Origin: Phascolomyces articulosus
Taxonomy: Eukaryota > Mucoromycota > Mucoromycetes > Mucorales > Lichtheimiaceae
Assembly (NCBI GenBank): GCA_025677815.1
Contig: JAIXMP010000032.1
Coordinates: forward strand, 248,001 to 312,000
DNA length: 64,000 bases
Direction: 5' to 3'
Shown here: positions 51,520 through 62,014 of the stretch, piece by piece
How the letters are laid out: each line of letters opens with the position of its first letter
How positions within the stretch are numbered: position 1 is the first letter of the stretch
The notes under the pieces: generated by a model
The model's database searches: none
Told to the model about the DNA's origin: nothing
What the model saw: the letters and a program-made list of their open reading frames with translations, nothing else
Position numbers and translations under genes: made by a program

Positions 51520-51759
51520 ATGACCATGACAACGTTGCGAAATGATGCACTATATCGTAACATTATTTTATATCTTTGTATTAATGGAAGACGGAGCGCC
51601 ATCGCTCTAAAAAAAGGTAGCACCTCCTCAAACGGGGCGTGGGCGGGATATATTGTTATTATAAACCTTAATTGGTCTGGCCAATCACCGGATCTTCACC
51701 TTGTAGAAAACATCCATGAAAGAAGAATTCCATCACGAAAGAATGCCATAATCGAATAA
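51520..51759 (+). pseudogene. Tc1/mariner-type transposase relic
   Basis: The frame ends with LNWSGQSPDLHLVENIHERR (from 51667), which matches the C-terminal catalytic block of Tc1-type DD34E transposases (relatives read WPxxSPDLNPIENLW). The Glu in the VEN triplet corresponds to the third acidic catalytic residue. Upstream sequence is too decayed to show the first two Asp residues, and the frame is only 79 residues, so the element is dead. No matching pair of terminal repeats was found. The motif is seen directly; the family assignment rests on it. Confidence 0.65.
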
Positions 51760-53170
51760 AGGAACAAAATACACGTTAATGAAGAATACAAATACTTACG
51801 ATCATATCTAAAAGGTACGTAGAACTTTTAAAAAATGTCCCAATTGTATATTTGTATGTTTTTCTTCAGAGAAGGAAAAGACATGGTGGTAATTGTAAAC
51901 AAAGCACATAATGTTGAGAATCATATTATAAATATCAATATAGAAAATCTTGCTTTTATAAAGCTGATTCACTGGAAAAATAAAAATGCAGCACTGCCGA
52001 TTATGTCTTAAATGTTTTATCGTTGTAGCTAATATTTCCCATGTCTTTGAAACTTCATTGAGAGAAGCGAGTATACAACCAAAGAATCATAAAAGTTCTG
52101 TTAGAAGAAACAAGAGCTGCTCTTTTATTAAAGATTACTTCATTTACTATTCGAATATGGATACAGCAATCTTTAATAGTTATATAAATAACAGAATTGC
52201 AACGTTTTATCATATTCATTGAAAACTTACGTACTACACATAATCAACAACAAAAAATCCTGCAGAATTGTACGTTTTACATTATTATCACCAGCAATGG
52301 TTGGTTTTCGTGGAGATTATTCTAAGGATGATGATGCATGATACAGATAAATAATACTTACTAAGTATCTCTCTTTTTTTTTTTGAAAAGTCTTTTACTT
52401 TCACAAATGTACCTATCATTTTCTCTTCCTTAATAATAACAATGTATTAGTATGTTATAATGCTATATTTCAAGTTATTATATCTCTTTAACAATGCACA
52501 GCAAATTTTTCTTAGGGATTAAAAAAGATGGCCGAATACAAGGAATGGAAGAGAATATGTAAATTGTCAACTTTTTTAATAGATACTTATTAATCTCTAT
52601 ATTTGTAAAAAGAGCAATGTATTTTATTATATTTTGTTGTAATACAATTCTTTATACTTGAAATATGTTATAAAGTATTTATAGGTCATATTATATAACT
52701 TTTTTTTTTGTTTGGAAAGAAATACTTGGTCCTTCTCCTCATATAAATCATCTTACACTTTTTATTTTGTATGCAAAAATATGGGTAGATTAGGGGTATA
52801 TAATATGTGACGATAAACAGTGTAAGTTATTGTATATACACACAGTAAACAATGATATGTTAAGGACATTTTTTGTTTGTTTTGTATTTTTTTTTAAGAT
52901 GGGAGTATATAAGAATTATTTGGCTGATAAATACAATGTAAACTAAATAACACTACCATTCGTTATTTTGTTATCTGTATATGTTAAGATCGGTCCGAAT
53001 ATGTGGTTATATATCGATCAGCAGTCCACCTATCTATCCACGGCAACGATTCATTTAACACCGTTACCAAAAAAAAAAAGTGCAGTGGTTGAACTAAAAA
53101 CATCCTTAAATGTTCTCCTTTCTATCCTATAAAGAATAAAGAAAAAAGGGAGGTTGTTTTCAGAGTTACA

Positions 53171-53431
53171 ATGGGATACCTATTAAGGATGCTGGATAAT
53201 CGATATGATTTACGCCCAACCCATATTTTCTTTTATATATCACTGGTGATATATACTCCTCCATCAAACTATTTTGGGATGTCGAAATGGATGGTGCTTT
53301 ATACTTGGGCGTTTTTATGGTTTGCTACCCTGCGTCAATACTACAGTATCCAAAATCTTTTCAATGCCCCAAATCCACGTGATGATTCCAAAAGTGTCAA
53401 CGTTCATGCACTCTTAATCCTAATAACATAG
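53171..53431 (+). CDS. Doubtful small hydrophobic ORF
   Basis: An 86-codon frame with two hydrophobic stretches (THIFFYISLVIYTPPSNYFG and MVLYTWAFLWFATLRQYYSI) and a polar end (APNPRDDSKSVNVHALL). A TATA-like CCTATAAAG lies about 45 bp upstream, near 53127. Composition is better than neighbouring frames, but no family is recognised. It may be a gene remnant rather than a working gene. Confidence 0.2.
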   Translation: MGYLLRMLDNRYDLRPTHIFFYISLVIYTPPSNYFGMSKWMVLYTWAFLWFATLRQYYSIQNLFNAPNPRDDSKSVNVHALLILIT

Positions 53432-54346
53432 CCATCCGTGTGTATCATTATATTATCCAAAGGTAATAGATAAATAATATTTTGTAAATATGACAAGATG
53501 AAGGCACATATTTTGGTACCTTGATCCAAATAATGAAAATATATCATTTTGTTGTAATCAGCCCCTATGTAATATATGACATAATAGATAAAGAAAATGA
53601 GATATTCAGTTGGTTTATGTATTTAATGTCAACGGGAGATGGAAGGGTAGGATGTGTGCATAGAAATGTCGGATGAATCCTTGAGTTAAAACGAATTGTA
53701 CCTATTTCTAACTTTGATAATCTATCAGCGTGGCGTATCATAAAGTCTCCTTTACCTATAATGTATGGTACCTGTCAAAGATAACCCTTTCAATCAAAAT
53801 CGCTGTTTCCAAGCCCTTGATGTTTGAATGTATTCGAGCGATGTTGTCGTAGTTGAATGTACTACAGCAATCTTTGTGTTAACTGTGGAAATAGTGCCTG
53901 ATAAATATATTCAAAAACATGATTCTTTTCTATCATTTATCTGCTTAATATGCTGATCGATTTTAAAAATGATAAACGTTTGGTCAATTCTGCTATTCCA
54001 TCATTCCAAATAAGAATTTCCCTCCAATCGGTGATAAATAAGTCAAATTCGAGTGGTATTGTTGTATTCATTTTATTTAATAAAGTTGTTTGTTATGTTT
54101 TTTTCTACTATAGAAAAGGAGCCGTAATCTATCATCAAACAGTTGATTGTATTATAAAATGTAGGATATACAATTTGAATAAAGAAATAAAAGTGGAGAG
54201 AGTGTTTAAGGAATTGACAACCAATAACATATTTGACACTTTAAAACTAGTCGGATTTTAAACAAGTTCCAATCATAGACAGACAGCACAAGTAATATTA
54301 TTCAATTTTACCTGGTTCCCTTTTAACCAAAAAGAAAAACGCGATT

Positions 54347-55138
54347 ATGGATACATTAGCCCTGCCAGCCCTCTATCTCGGTGGCTGCATTGCTGCCATG
54401 AGTGTCTTTTCCTTTGTATATCGTCGAGTGACAGGTAACTTGCATGTTTGATCTAGTAATAATAAAAAAAACCGGTTTCATTAAAATAAAGGAGGGATGG
54501 GGTTAAACTTGACAAAGAAAAGACAGGTCCAAGTTGACATTGATAATAAATGGGATTAACTAAAAACAATATATATAGGCATCAAGACAGTCGAACCATG
54601 GTTCTCAGATAATAATGAAAAAGAACAATACATTGTTTTATTGAATACCGAAAAACCCGTACCTGAACAACACTTACGTGCGGCATTATTACGACGAGCA
54701 ATGGAAGCAGTACGTCGATTGGTTCAAATTCAACAAGAAAAACCAGCATTGCAACAACTGATGCGAATGGGAAGCATTGGTGATGATTTGTGGCGAGACT
54801 TTTCAGTAGCAGAACAACAAACTATGATGGAACTCCAAGAAGTGAGTCAGGAGGCCAACACATATAAGTCCAATTGGGGACAAACGATATTTTCTACAGC
54901 AGCACAAATGTTGGAACACGAAAAGCAAAAGGTGTTACAACAAGAAATGAAGGCAATGAAAGAGGCAGAAGAAAAGAGAAGATTGATGCAAGAAAAGGAG
55001 CTCAAGTTGGCTGAAGAACGCGAACAAGAAAGGAGGTTAAAAGAAGCTAAACAAGCAGAAGAGGATTTATTAAAGATGGAAGAGGAGGAACAAAAGAATC
55101 CTAGCAAGAATAACAAAAACAAGAAGGGTAAAAAATAA
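54347..55138 (+). CDS. SEC66: ER translocation subunit SEC66 (Sec71)
   Basis: Sec66 is a component of the Sec62/Sec63 complex for post-translational protein import into the ER. Two exons (54347-54434 and 54579-55138) join in phase to give 215 residues. A single N-terminal membrane segment (LPALYLGGCIAAMSVFSFVY) is followed by RRVTGIKTVEPWFSDN, then the family core. The core has LRAALLRRAMEAVRRLVQIQ, EKPALQQLMRMGSIGDDLWR and EANTYKSNWGQTIFSTAAQM. The last 60 residues are a Lys/Glu-rich coiled coil ending in a basic KNKKGKK tail. Sec66 normally has a short lumenal N-terminus, one membrane helix and a cytosolic domain, as here. It is the first clear gene after the 9.4-kb gene-poor stretch. Confidence 0.92.
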
Positions 55139-55431
55139 ATTATTGATTAGTTTCATATAATAAAACCTTTTGTTACCCCATTTTCCCTTTGATCATCTTT
55201 TAATATGATCCATATTCATCATTATCATTATATATTTGGATGGATAAATAGAAGAAAGATACAGCTCTTTATTAATCTCCTCCTTGAACCCGAATGAATT
55301 CGACTACTTATTTACAACTTTTTTTTTTTATCTTATCCTTACATGTTGTGATAACTAAAAAGCTATAATATCAAGTACAACAATTATTTCTCCTCTAAAT
55401 ATTTATAACAGCAACTTCAACAATTCTAAGA

Positions 55432-55683
55432 ATGGCAATTAGCCCCCTCTTTCTTTCTGCTTTTGTATGTAACTCGATCCATAAAAATGTGAGAAATAGC
55501 CTCTTACACACCTTATTGGGGTTTTTTTTAAGGATTGACAATCTATATTTTTGTTGTATAACTTGTACTTGTAACTTGATATATTTTATACTATTTGATT
55601 CACTTAAGCTTTATACTTTTTTTTTGTAGATCCAGGGAGTAAAAATAACATTAAAAAAGTCATCCAAGAAGAGGGGAAGTTAG
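55432..55683 (+). CDS. Very small spliced ORF, doubtful
   Basis: ATG at 55432 opens 11 codons (MAISPLFLSAF) ended by a perfect GTATGT donor (55465). A strong polypyrimidine acceptor (TTTTTTTTTGTAG) ends at 55629, and phase 0 continues for 17 codons (IQGVKITLKKSSKKRGS) to TAG at 55683. The 28-residue product would have a hydrophobic start and a basic tail. The intact intron signals are the main support. It could be part of a non-coding transcript or a leader of the seven-TM gene that starts at 55889. Confidence 0.25.
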
Positions 55684-55888
55684 TATGATAATAATAATAA
55701 TAGTAACATAGTTAGATTATCTGGTTATAAGGTTCTGGCTGAGGATACTTGTATAGTATAGATTCTCTCGTTTTACCGCTTTTTAAAGTAAAAATCCCAT
55801 TATTTATTTCTTTTTTTTTTTAACTTTCTTCTCTTTTTTTTTTATACTTCTTCATTTTCCATCTGAATCTCAAATCCCAAAATCGAGA

Positions 55889-57384
55889 ATGTCTTCAAGT
55901 AGTTATCCAGGAATTCCCGGACCTATTTTTGATCCTAATATAATCGGACCTGATCCACTTGAAATTGGATCCGAGTTTATTTCTTTGGCTTGTATTACTG
56001 TCTTGGCTTGTGCATTAGGTGTGAAAACAGATGGTGAAAAACTTAAATCATTGAATTACGGTCGAGCTTTGGTTATTATTCTTTACTTTTTTTCATGGGC
56101 GTTCTCAGCTACTTCAATTGTGGTTGTCTCCACTAATAACAGTAAGTAATTATAGCATATCAAATCAGATCATCAATAAGCTAGGATACTAATTGTTCAT
56201 TTTATATATATGTCAGACAACATGATTTCATGTACGTTGGGTATGCTTTCCTGTGATGTCTTTTATGCCGGTAGTAAAATTGCCATTTATGCATGGTATG
56301 TGGTAGTATATAAAGTAATTATCATTAAATCAAAAGTGTGAAATGCTAAGAATGTTAATTTTATAAACAGGCTTATTGAACGTGTTCATATGGTTACTGC
56401 TGTTAAAACCATCCGAATGAAGACATGCCAGTACAAGTTCCACATTGTATTACTTTGCCCCTATGTTATTATTTTTATTCTTATGGTAATATATACTATA
56501 TACTGTTATTACAAAATGAGTATTTGCTTATTTTAAATAATGATAATAGGTTTCGTTCCGAAACATTTATTTGGAAGATGATGGAAAATGTATTATTGGT
56601 TTACAACCTATTGCTAGTATTCCTCTCTTGGTAAGTTCCAGCCTAATTCATTTATAAATAAGAATTGTAATTCGTATACTTCTTTGACTAATGCCTTTTG
56701 GTTTACTTTATTTTTCTACATACAGATTTATGATTTTGTAAGTGTTTAAAACATAACTACTTTTACATTGGATTTTAGTAATTAACTTGCATATATTTCA
56801 TTTAGATCTTCAACTTGTACCTTACATGGTTGTTTATGCGACCTTTGATGAATGTTGGTCGAAATACTCGAACAGATTGGAAATCCACCAAACTTTACCG
56901 TTTGGCTCGTAAAACTCTTGTTGCATCTCTTGTATGCTTAATGATTTCCTTCTTCAATGTACTTGTCGTTGTACTTACTACTGGTCATGAGCGTGGTCTT
57001 GTATGTTTGACCATGTGCACAGTTGATGTAACGGTAAATATTTATTAATGCTAAACTTACCAATATATTCAATTTACTACTTTTTACTTGTCATAAAAAT
57101 AATATTAACTAAATTTTAATTATTAGATCAATGTTGTAACTGTCCATTGGGTCACAACAAGTGGTGGCAAGAAGAATGGCCAAACAGATACACGTGCCAA
57201 GAACCTTCAAACAACTGATCATATTACTGGTGAAATGACATTTGATAATGATGCTCATGTCAATCCAGAACGGTCCATGAAATATGACTTACCAGTGGTT
57301 CATCCAACTACCAAAGAAGATGATACCGATAGTGCTAGATCAACCGATATGACTATAGGAGGAAAGCATATTAACAAATATTAA
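55889..57384 (+). CDS. Orphan seven-transmembrane protein
   Basis: Seven exons (55889-56141, 56217-56295, 56371-56485, 56550-56630, 56726-56737, 56806-57033, 57127-57384) join in phase to give 341 residues. Seven hydrophobic segments can be counted. They are FISLACITVLACALGV, ALVIILYFFSWAFSATSIVV, LSCDVFYAGSKIAIYAW, FHIVLLCPYVIIFILM, ASIPLLIYDFIFNLYLTWLF, LVASLVCLMISFFNVLVVVL and LVCLTMCTVDVTINVV. A short extracellular N-terminus (about 30 residues, Pro/Gly-rich) and a polar cytosolic tail of about 70 residues give a GPCR-like plan. ERV after segment 3 recalls the E/DRY triplet, and two Cys (in CTLGMLSC and EDDGKCIIG) could form the usual loop disulfide. Membership of a known receptor class is not shown. 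Exon 5 is only 12 nt (Ile-Tyr-Asp-Phe), in the middle of segment 5. A CT-rich leader (55808-55860) precedes the ATG. Confidence 0.85.
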
Positions 57385-59026
57385 AAAAATGATTTATTCT
57401 CATAATAGTAATAGTAATAGCAATATATAGTAAAAAAAAAATAGTAGTAGAACGACCTGTATATTTTTTTATGGTTGTTGTTTGTGTTGCAATTTTTTTA
57501 AGCACACGTTATTTCTTTCTTTCCCTTTTGCATCCATCATTATGATATATTCTCTTATTTTTACTGTAGTAACCCATTTTATTGATTATTGATTATAACA
57601 TCTTTACGTACGTATAATTCATATACTTATATACAATTTATTATTAAAATCTTATTTGTTTAAAGACGCCGTTATATTGTGGCAATTAATATATTGTGCT
57701 ACATAATTTTTAAAACCTTGGTTAAAGGTTGGTATCTATCCAAGAAACTGGCTTGAGGTTGGTTTTTTTTTTGAAAAAAAAAAAAATAAGGAGAAACGAT
57801 TTACTTTTTGGGTAAAGTATGATCCAAGTTTTTTTTTTTTTTTTTTTTAGTTGACACTTGCTTGTTGTCTGTGCATATTTTATGCAACAACTTCTTTGCT
57901 TCTCATGTTAACTCCTAGTTACTGCGTCTTGCTGTATTTCATTCGTCGTTCTCTACTTTCTGTAGCATATTATTTATATTACCATGTCAACATTACATTT
58001 TACGTAATAGATAAGTGTTAATTATTTATTTCATATAGATGAGTACATTTATTTTTATCATATTGGATCGAAAATGTATGATAATGATGTTAGCTTTTTG
58101 TTATATATGTCTTATCAAACGACCTGCAATCTTTTTTTACTGGCCCCTAAAAATGATAGCCAAGTTTTTCCCAAATACGAAAAACATGCTTTTCGATCCA
58201 GTTGATAATGGGGTTCTTTTTTTTTTTTTTATTTACTTGAACTTGTAGTTGTAGGCTTAGTAAAAAAATTATCTTCAACAGGTTTCAATGGTTATTGTGC
58301 TTTCTTAAGCAATATTGTTATTATATTCTATACAACTATTGAAAAAAATGTTGGTCCCAAGCACTCTACACAACGACTTGTTTTGTATCACATTAATAAG
58401 GAGAACTTAATCACCATGCAATAATATTGACTTCAACTACATGGTGGTTGCGATCATTATTATTCTTATATACACTCTTCTCTGATCCCGTGCGTTTCAA
58501 TCATATATAAACAACCTCATGATTAGAAAAAAAATATACAAGTTCTTCAGTTTTTTTTTTTTTTTTTTTTTTTTTGCAAATATAACGACTCATTTGTTAT
58601 TACATCAAAATAAAAAGGAGAAATGTTGACTACCCATGGAAAATTTTTCCATTTTATAAATTATATGTTGTATAGTAGCATTATATTTATTTGCTATTGT
58701 ATTTATAAAATACTGAAGATCGTGTAATAGTATGTCAATATGCTGTTTTTATTTTAAATAGTGCTTAAACATACGGCATAATAATGATAATGGTACTTAT
58801 TACGATTCTTTGAGTTAAAGAGCTTATTAACCATCTATTACTATTAAATTGTATTGGGTTTCATTTAATATTTGTAAAGCAGAAATAAAAAGAACTAATT
58901 TTTTTTTCAAAACGTGGCGTGAAGCAAACATTTAATATCGAGAATATATTATTGTAATACAAATCTGTCTTCCAGGATTTGGGAAATATATCCTTAGATG
59001 ATTACAGCAACAAAGGTAATTTGTAG

Positions 59027-59155
59027 CATAGATTTACAGAAGTGATCGTCGAAACACCTGGTGCCACTAGAATGAAACCCATCGTAGATCATGTACAGGT
59101 ACTTGAACACTTGCTCAAGCCATATTACATCAATCATGAAATGCTCAAAAAATAA
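59027..59155 (+). pseudogene. Orphan coding-like fragment
   Basis: A 42-codon stretch from just after a stop to TAA has balanced codon use and a plausible sequence (FTEVIVETPGATRMKP, VDHVQVLEHLLKPYYINHEM). There is no start context or splice partner. The family is not recognised. It may be part of the same decayed gene as the fragment at 59985. Confidence 0.3.
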
Positions 59156-59984
59156 TGAAAGTTCCTAGCTTAGGTTCTGCTGGAAGATCACAGTAACATT
59201 CTCTCCATCATCATCTCCCCAATCTTTTAAAAAAAGAATAGATCAAACTCTGAGTACCAGACCGATAATTCTTTATTTAAGTAACAATAATATAAATACA
59301 ATTACGCCATATAGGAAACAACAATGAGGGTATTGCTTTGGGATAAAAAAAAATCAAGCAATAAAATATATAATGTGTTTCTATTGATGTGCCACTTTTA
59401 TTATCAATATCATAGATCATTGCAATAATAGCTCCCAATAGATTGACATATTTTAAATTTGTAAATGAAAGACAACTTGGATTAAATAAAAAAAATAATA
59501 AAATGAGACTATAAGAGAATCCATTTTATATATATTTTCAGTATGAAATTAGAATCAATGAATATAAAAAGTTGTACTATTTTGTTGTTTAGTGAAAAGT
59601 CGTATTCTTTGATATTATTTTCTCAAATGGAAAAAGTAGTAGAAAATCAAATGAAGAAAAGCAAGTAGCAATATTTATCATAGAGAAATACATGACAAAG
59701 TAGAAACTGATTACTCGGCTATGCATCATATATTTTAATGGCAACCTACCGTTGATAGAATCCCCCATTCACGGATTAACTTTTCTCCTTCTTCATTGAG
59801 TTGAGAGAAACAGCATAAATTCACGTCACATTTTTTATCTAACCGTGGAAAGTCAAACGATAGAGTAATTTTATTCTTATTTTTTTTTCAACTTCTAGTA
59901 CATTTTGCTCTATCAATTGTTATTATAAACACAAAATGTCACTTGTCTTGACAGTTTTTGTGGTACACTATCAACCTATTTTGA

Positions 59985-60203
59985 TTCGAAAGAACTTCAA
60001 AGAATGTTCAAGCCCTTCAACGCATTCAAATGCTAATAACGATTGTTACACCGAGTTCAGAAATTTCAAATGACGATATTACAATCGAAGAAGTTTTCAT
60101 GAGCGACTTATCTGGAAGCTCTTATACCTATTTTATACCTGGAAAAGTATATTTACACTATAAAAACAAAACTTTAACTTGGGGACAACCAGCTCCACCA
60201 TGA
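59985..60203 (+). pseudogene. Orphan coding-like fragment
   Basis: A 72-codon open stretch ends at TGA 60201 and reads like real protein (SKNVQALQRIQMLITIVTPS, SGSSYTYFIPGKVYLHYKNK, TLTWGQPAPP). It opens directly after a stop codon and has no good start. It ends 130 bp before the kelch gene start. No family is recognised; it looks like the 3' end of a decayed gene. Confidence 0.35.
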
Positions 60204-60333
60204 TGATTCGTGTTACGCATTATTAACTGAGCAATTTATATGGACCGAAGAAATCACAGCGCCTTTTACTTTTCCTTCTTTTCTCACTCTGTTTTATTCC
60301 CCTTTTTGAAAAAAATAAAGACGGATCCAAACT

Positions 60334-62008
60334 ATGTTGTCTTTTATACCGTCATTACTGCAACACACAATAGTATCACCACCTGTACTACTCTTTTCCA
60401 TTGTTGTTATATTATCTGTATCCCATGTAACCAATGGTGAATATCCTAGTATTCCAGACATAGGAGGAACAATTCCAAAACTCTTTGCTAGCACTGGATT
60501 TTCACTCAACGACACAATGTATACTTTTGGCGGACAAGGAGCCGATGATTTTATTACAAATCAACTCGCACAAATTTCATTTGATGACGACGGAGTGCTT
60601 CATCGTAAAGTGATCAACTATATGGGCCCACTTTCTTATGCTTCCCAAGTTGTCGTTTTGCCAGATAAAGATTCAATTGCGGTCTTTGGTGGCTTCCGTA
60701 ATTTGCGTCCCAATATCAGGGCTGATACTTTAGAACTCCAAGTAGCCATGTATAGATTCAGTAATGATAGTTGGTCAGATTTACCAGGTCAATACCTAAC
60801 AGCCATTGGACCACCAATTCACCGTCAAGGACATACTGCTGTTATGGCATCGAATGGTTTGGTTTATTTCCAAGGTGGAGGTTTAAATGCTCCTTATGTA
60901 TCCCAAATGCTGTTTGATTCTTGGTCGTACAATCCTGAAACCACACTTTATACACGGCTCTCACTCCCACCACTTAATTTATATGCCAGCACAGCCACTG
61001 CATTATCGTATGTAAAAATTATAATTATTATATCATTTATTTATTCAGAAAAAATTAAATTCTCTTTGTATTTAGTGATGGTCGTATTGTATATGTTGGC
61101 GGAGTATATGGCCAACTAAATCAAACAGATCTTCGATCTCCTTTCCTGCTCAATCGGGCCATGATTTACCATACAGCTTCTGATACATGGGCTGAGCAGC
61201 GTCTTAATACAACCGCTATTAATAATTTTAGTCTTTCACGAGGATATTCAAGTGCTGTTTTGGGTGAGTTTAATTAGATGTTTTATTAAATTTTATTTGA
61301 CTTTCTTATACTTTATGAACTTATTTTGTTGGATAGGACCTGAAGGACGGTATATATATTATTTTGGAGGTAATAATCATCTAAAATCTTCGTAAATAAG
61401 CATCTTCCGATTTCCATATAAATATTAATCTATAATATATAATGGTGTTTTTTTATTAGGTGATAATGCATATACTGGACCTGGCACTCTAGAAGTTTAT
61501 AACGACCTTTGGGTACTTGACACACAAACATGGACTTGGAATATACCTGATGTTTCTGGGAGTAAGCCAAAGTTTCGGACTGGTCCAGCGGGTGCTCTAA
61601 TAACAAAAGATAATTACATGGTTTTCTGCATGGGTAATGATTACTTTTATATTTAGATGGAATCACGAGACATATAAATATTATTTCAACATTAGTTTTT
61701 AATAATAGTATCTGATAATAAATTGTTATTTAGGTAAATCTGATTATTTCTTCTACGATACTGTTGATGTTCTCAAGCTTCCAAATGCATCTAGTGCCGA
61801 AGGTGGCGATTTGGATTTTACTACATTAAAATGGGTGAACAATGTAACATCTGGACTTACTCTCGAGGAATCACTACCAAGAGAGTCTGGCCTTAGCAGA
61901 ACGAAAATCATTGTTATCTCGGTAGTCTGTGGTGTTGTTGGACTTGTATGCATATTCCTGCTTTTCTGGTTTCGACATTCTACTTCAAATATGTTCATTT
62001 CATTATAA
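60334..62008 (+). CDS. Kelch-repeat type I membrane protein
   Basis: Five exons (60334-61007, 61076-61263, 61337-61369, 61460-61633, 61734-62008) join in phase to give 447 residues. An N-terminal hydrophobic stretch (VLLFSIVVILSVSHVTNG, about residues 18-35) is a signal peptide. The ectodomain has kelch blades with Gly-Gly pairs and spaced Tyr/Trp: DTMYTFGGQGADD, SIAVFGGFRNLR, GLVYFQGGGLNAP, RIVYVGGVYGQLN, YIYYFGGDNAYTG and NDLWVLDTQTWTWNIP. Together they suggest a beta-propeller, with several Asn-x-Ser/Thr glycosylation sites. A single membrane helix (TKIIVISVVCGVVGLVCIFL) lies near the C-terminus, leaving a 14-residue tail. Such proteins face the cell wall or lumen; ligand unknown. The stop TAA (62006) is followed, after AAT CAA, by ATG of the next reading frame in the same phase, so the two may be one gene. 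Confidence 0.82.
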
Positions 62009-62014
62009 AATCAA

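Larger units (their letters stand above)
44923..54346. other. 9.4-kb gene-poor region
   Basis: The longest gene-free stretch in the window. Many short open frames exist but none forms a convincing gene; most are AT-driven. Recognisable content is a Tc1-type transposase relic at about 51520-51760 and a possible small membrane-protein frame at 53171-53431, both listed separately. A coding-like stretch at about 49060-49160 (LSFVLAAIISKNQEDVNDEN, then stop) is isolated. The region may be a graveyard of old mobile elements. Confidence 0.5.
57385..60333. other. Intergenic with two coding-like fragments
   Basis: 2.9 kb of AT-rich DNA with a 25-T run (58551-58575). Two isolated coding-like stretches (59027-59155 and 59985-60203) are listed separately. 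The frame at 58039-58248 is AT-driven. A possible TATA-like element for the kelch gene is near 60235 but is not strong. Confidence 0.45.

Noticed and set aside
53950..54261. 103-codon frame upstream of SEC66
   Set aside because: No domain; low-complexity Ile/Lys/Phe composition typical of AT-rich non-coding DNA.
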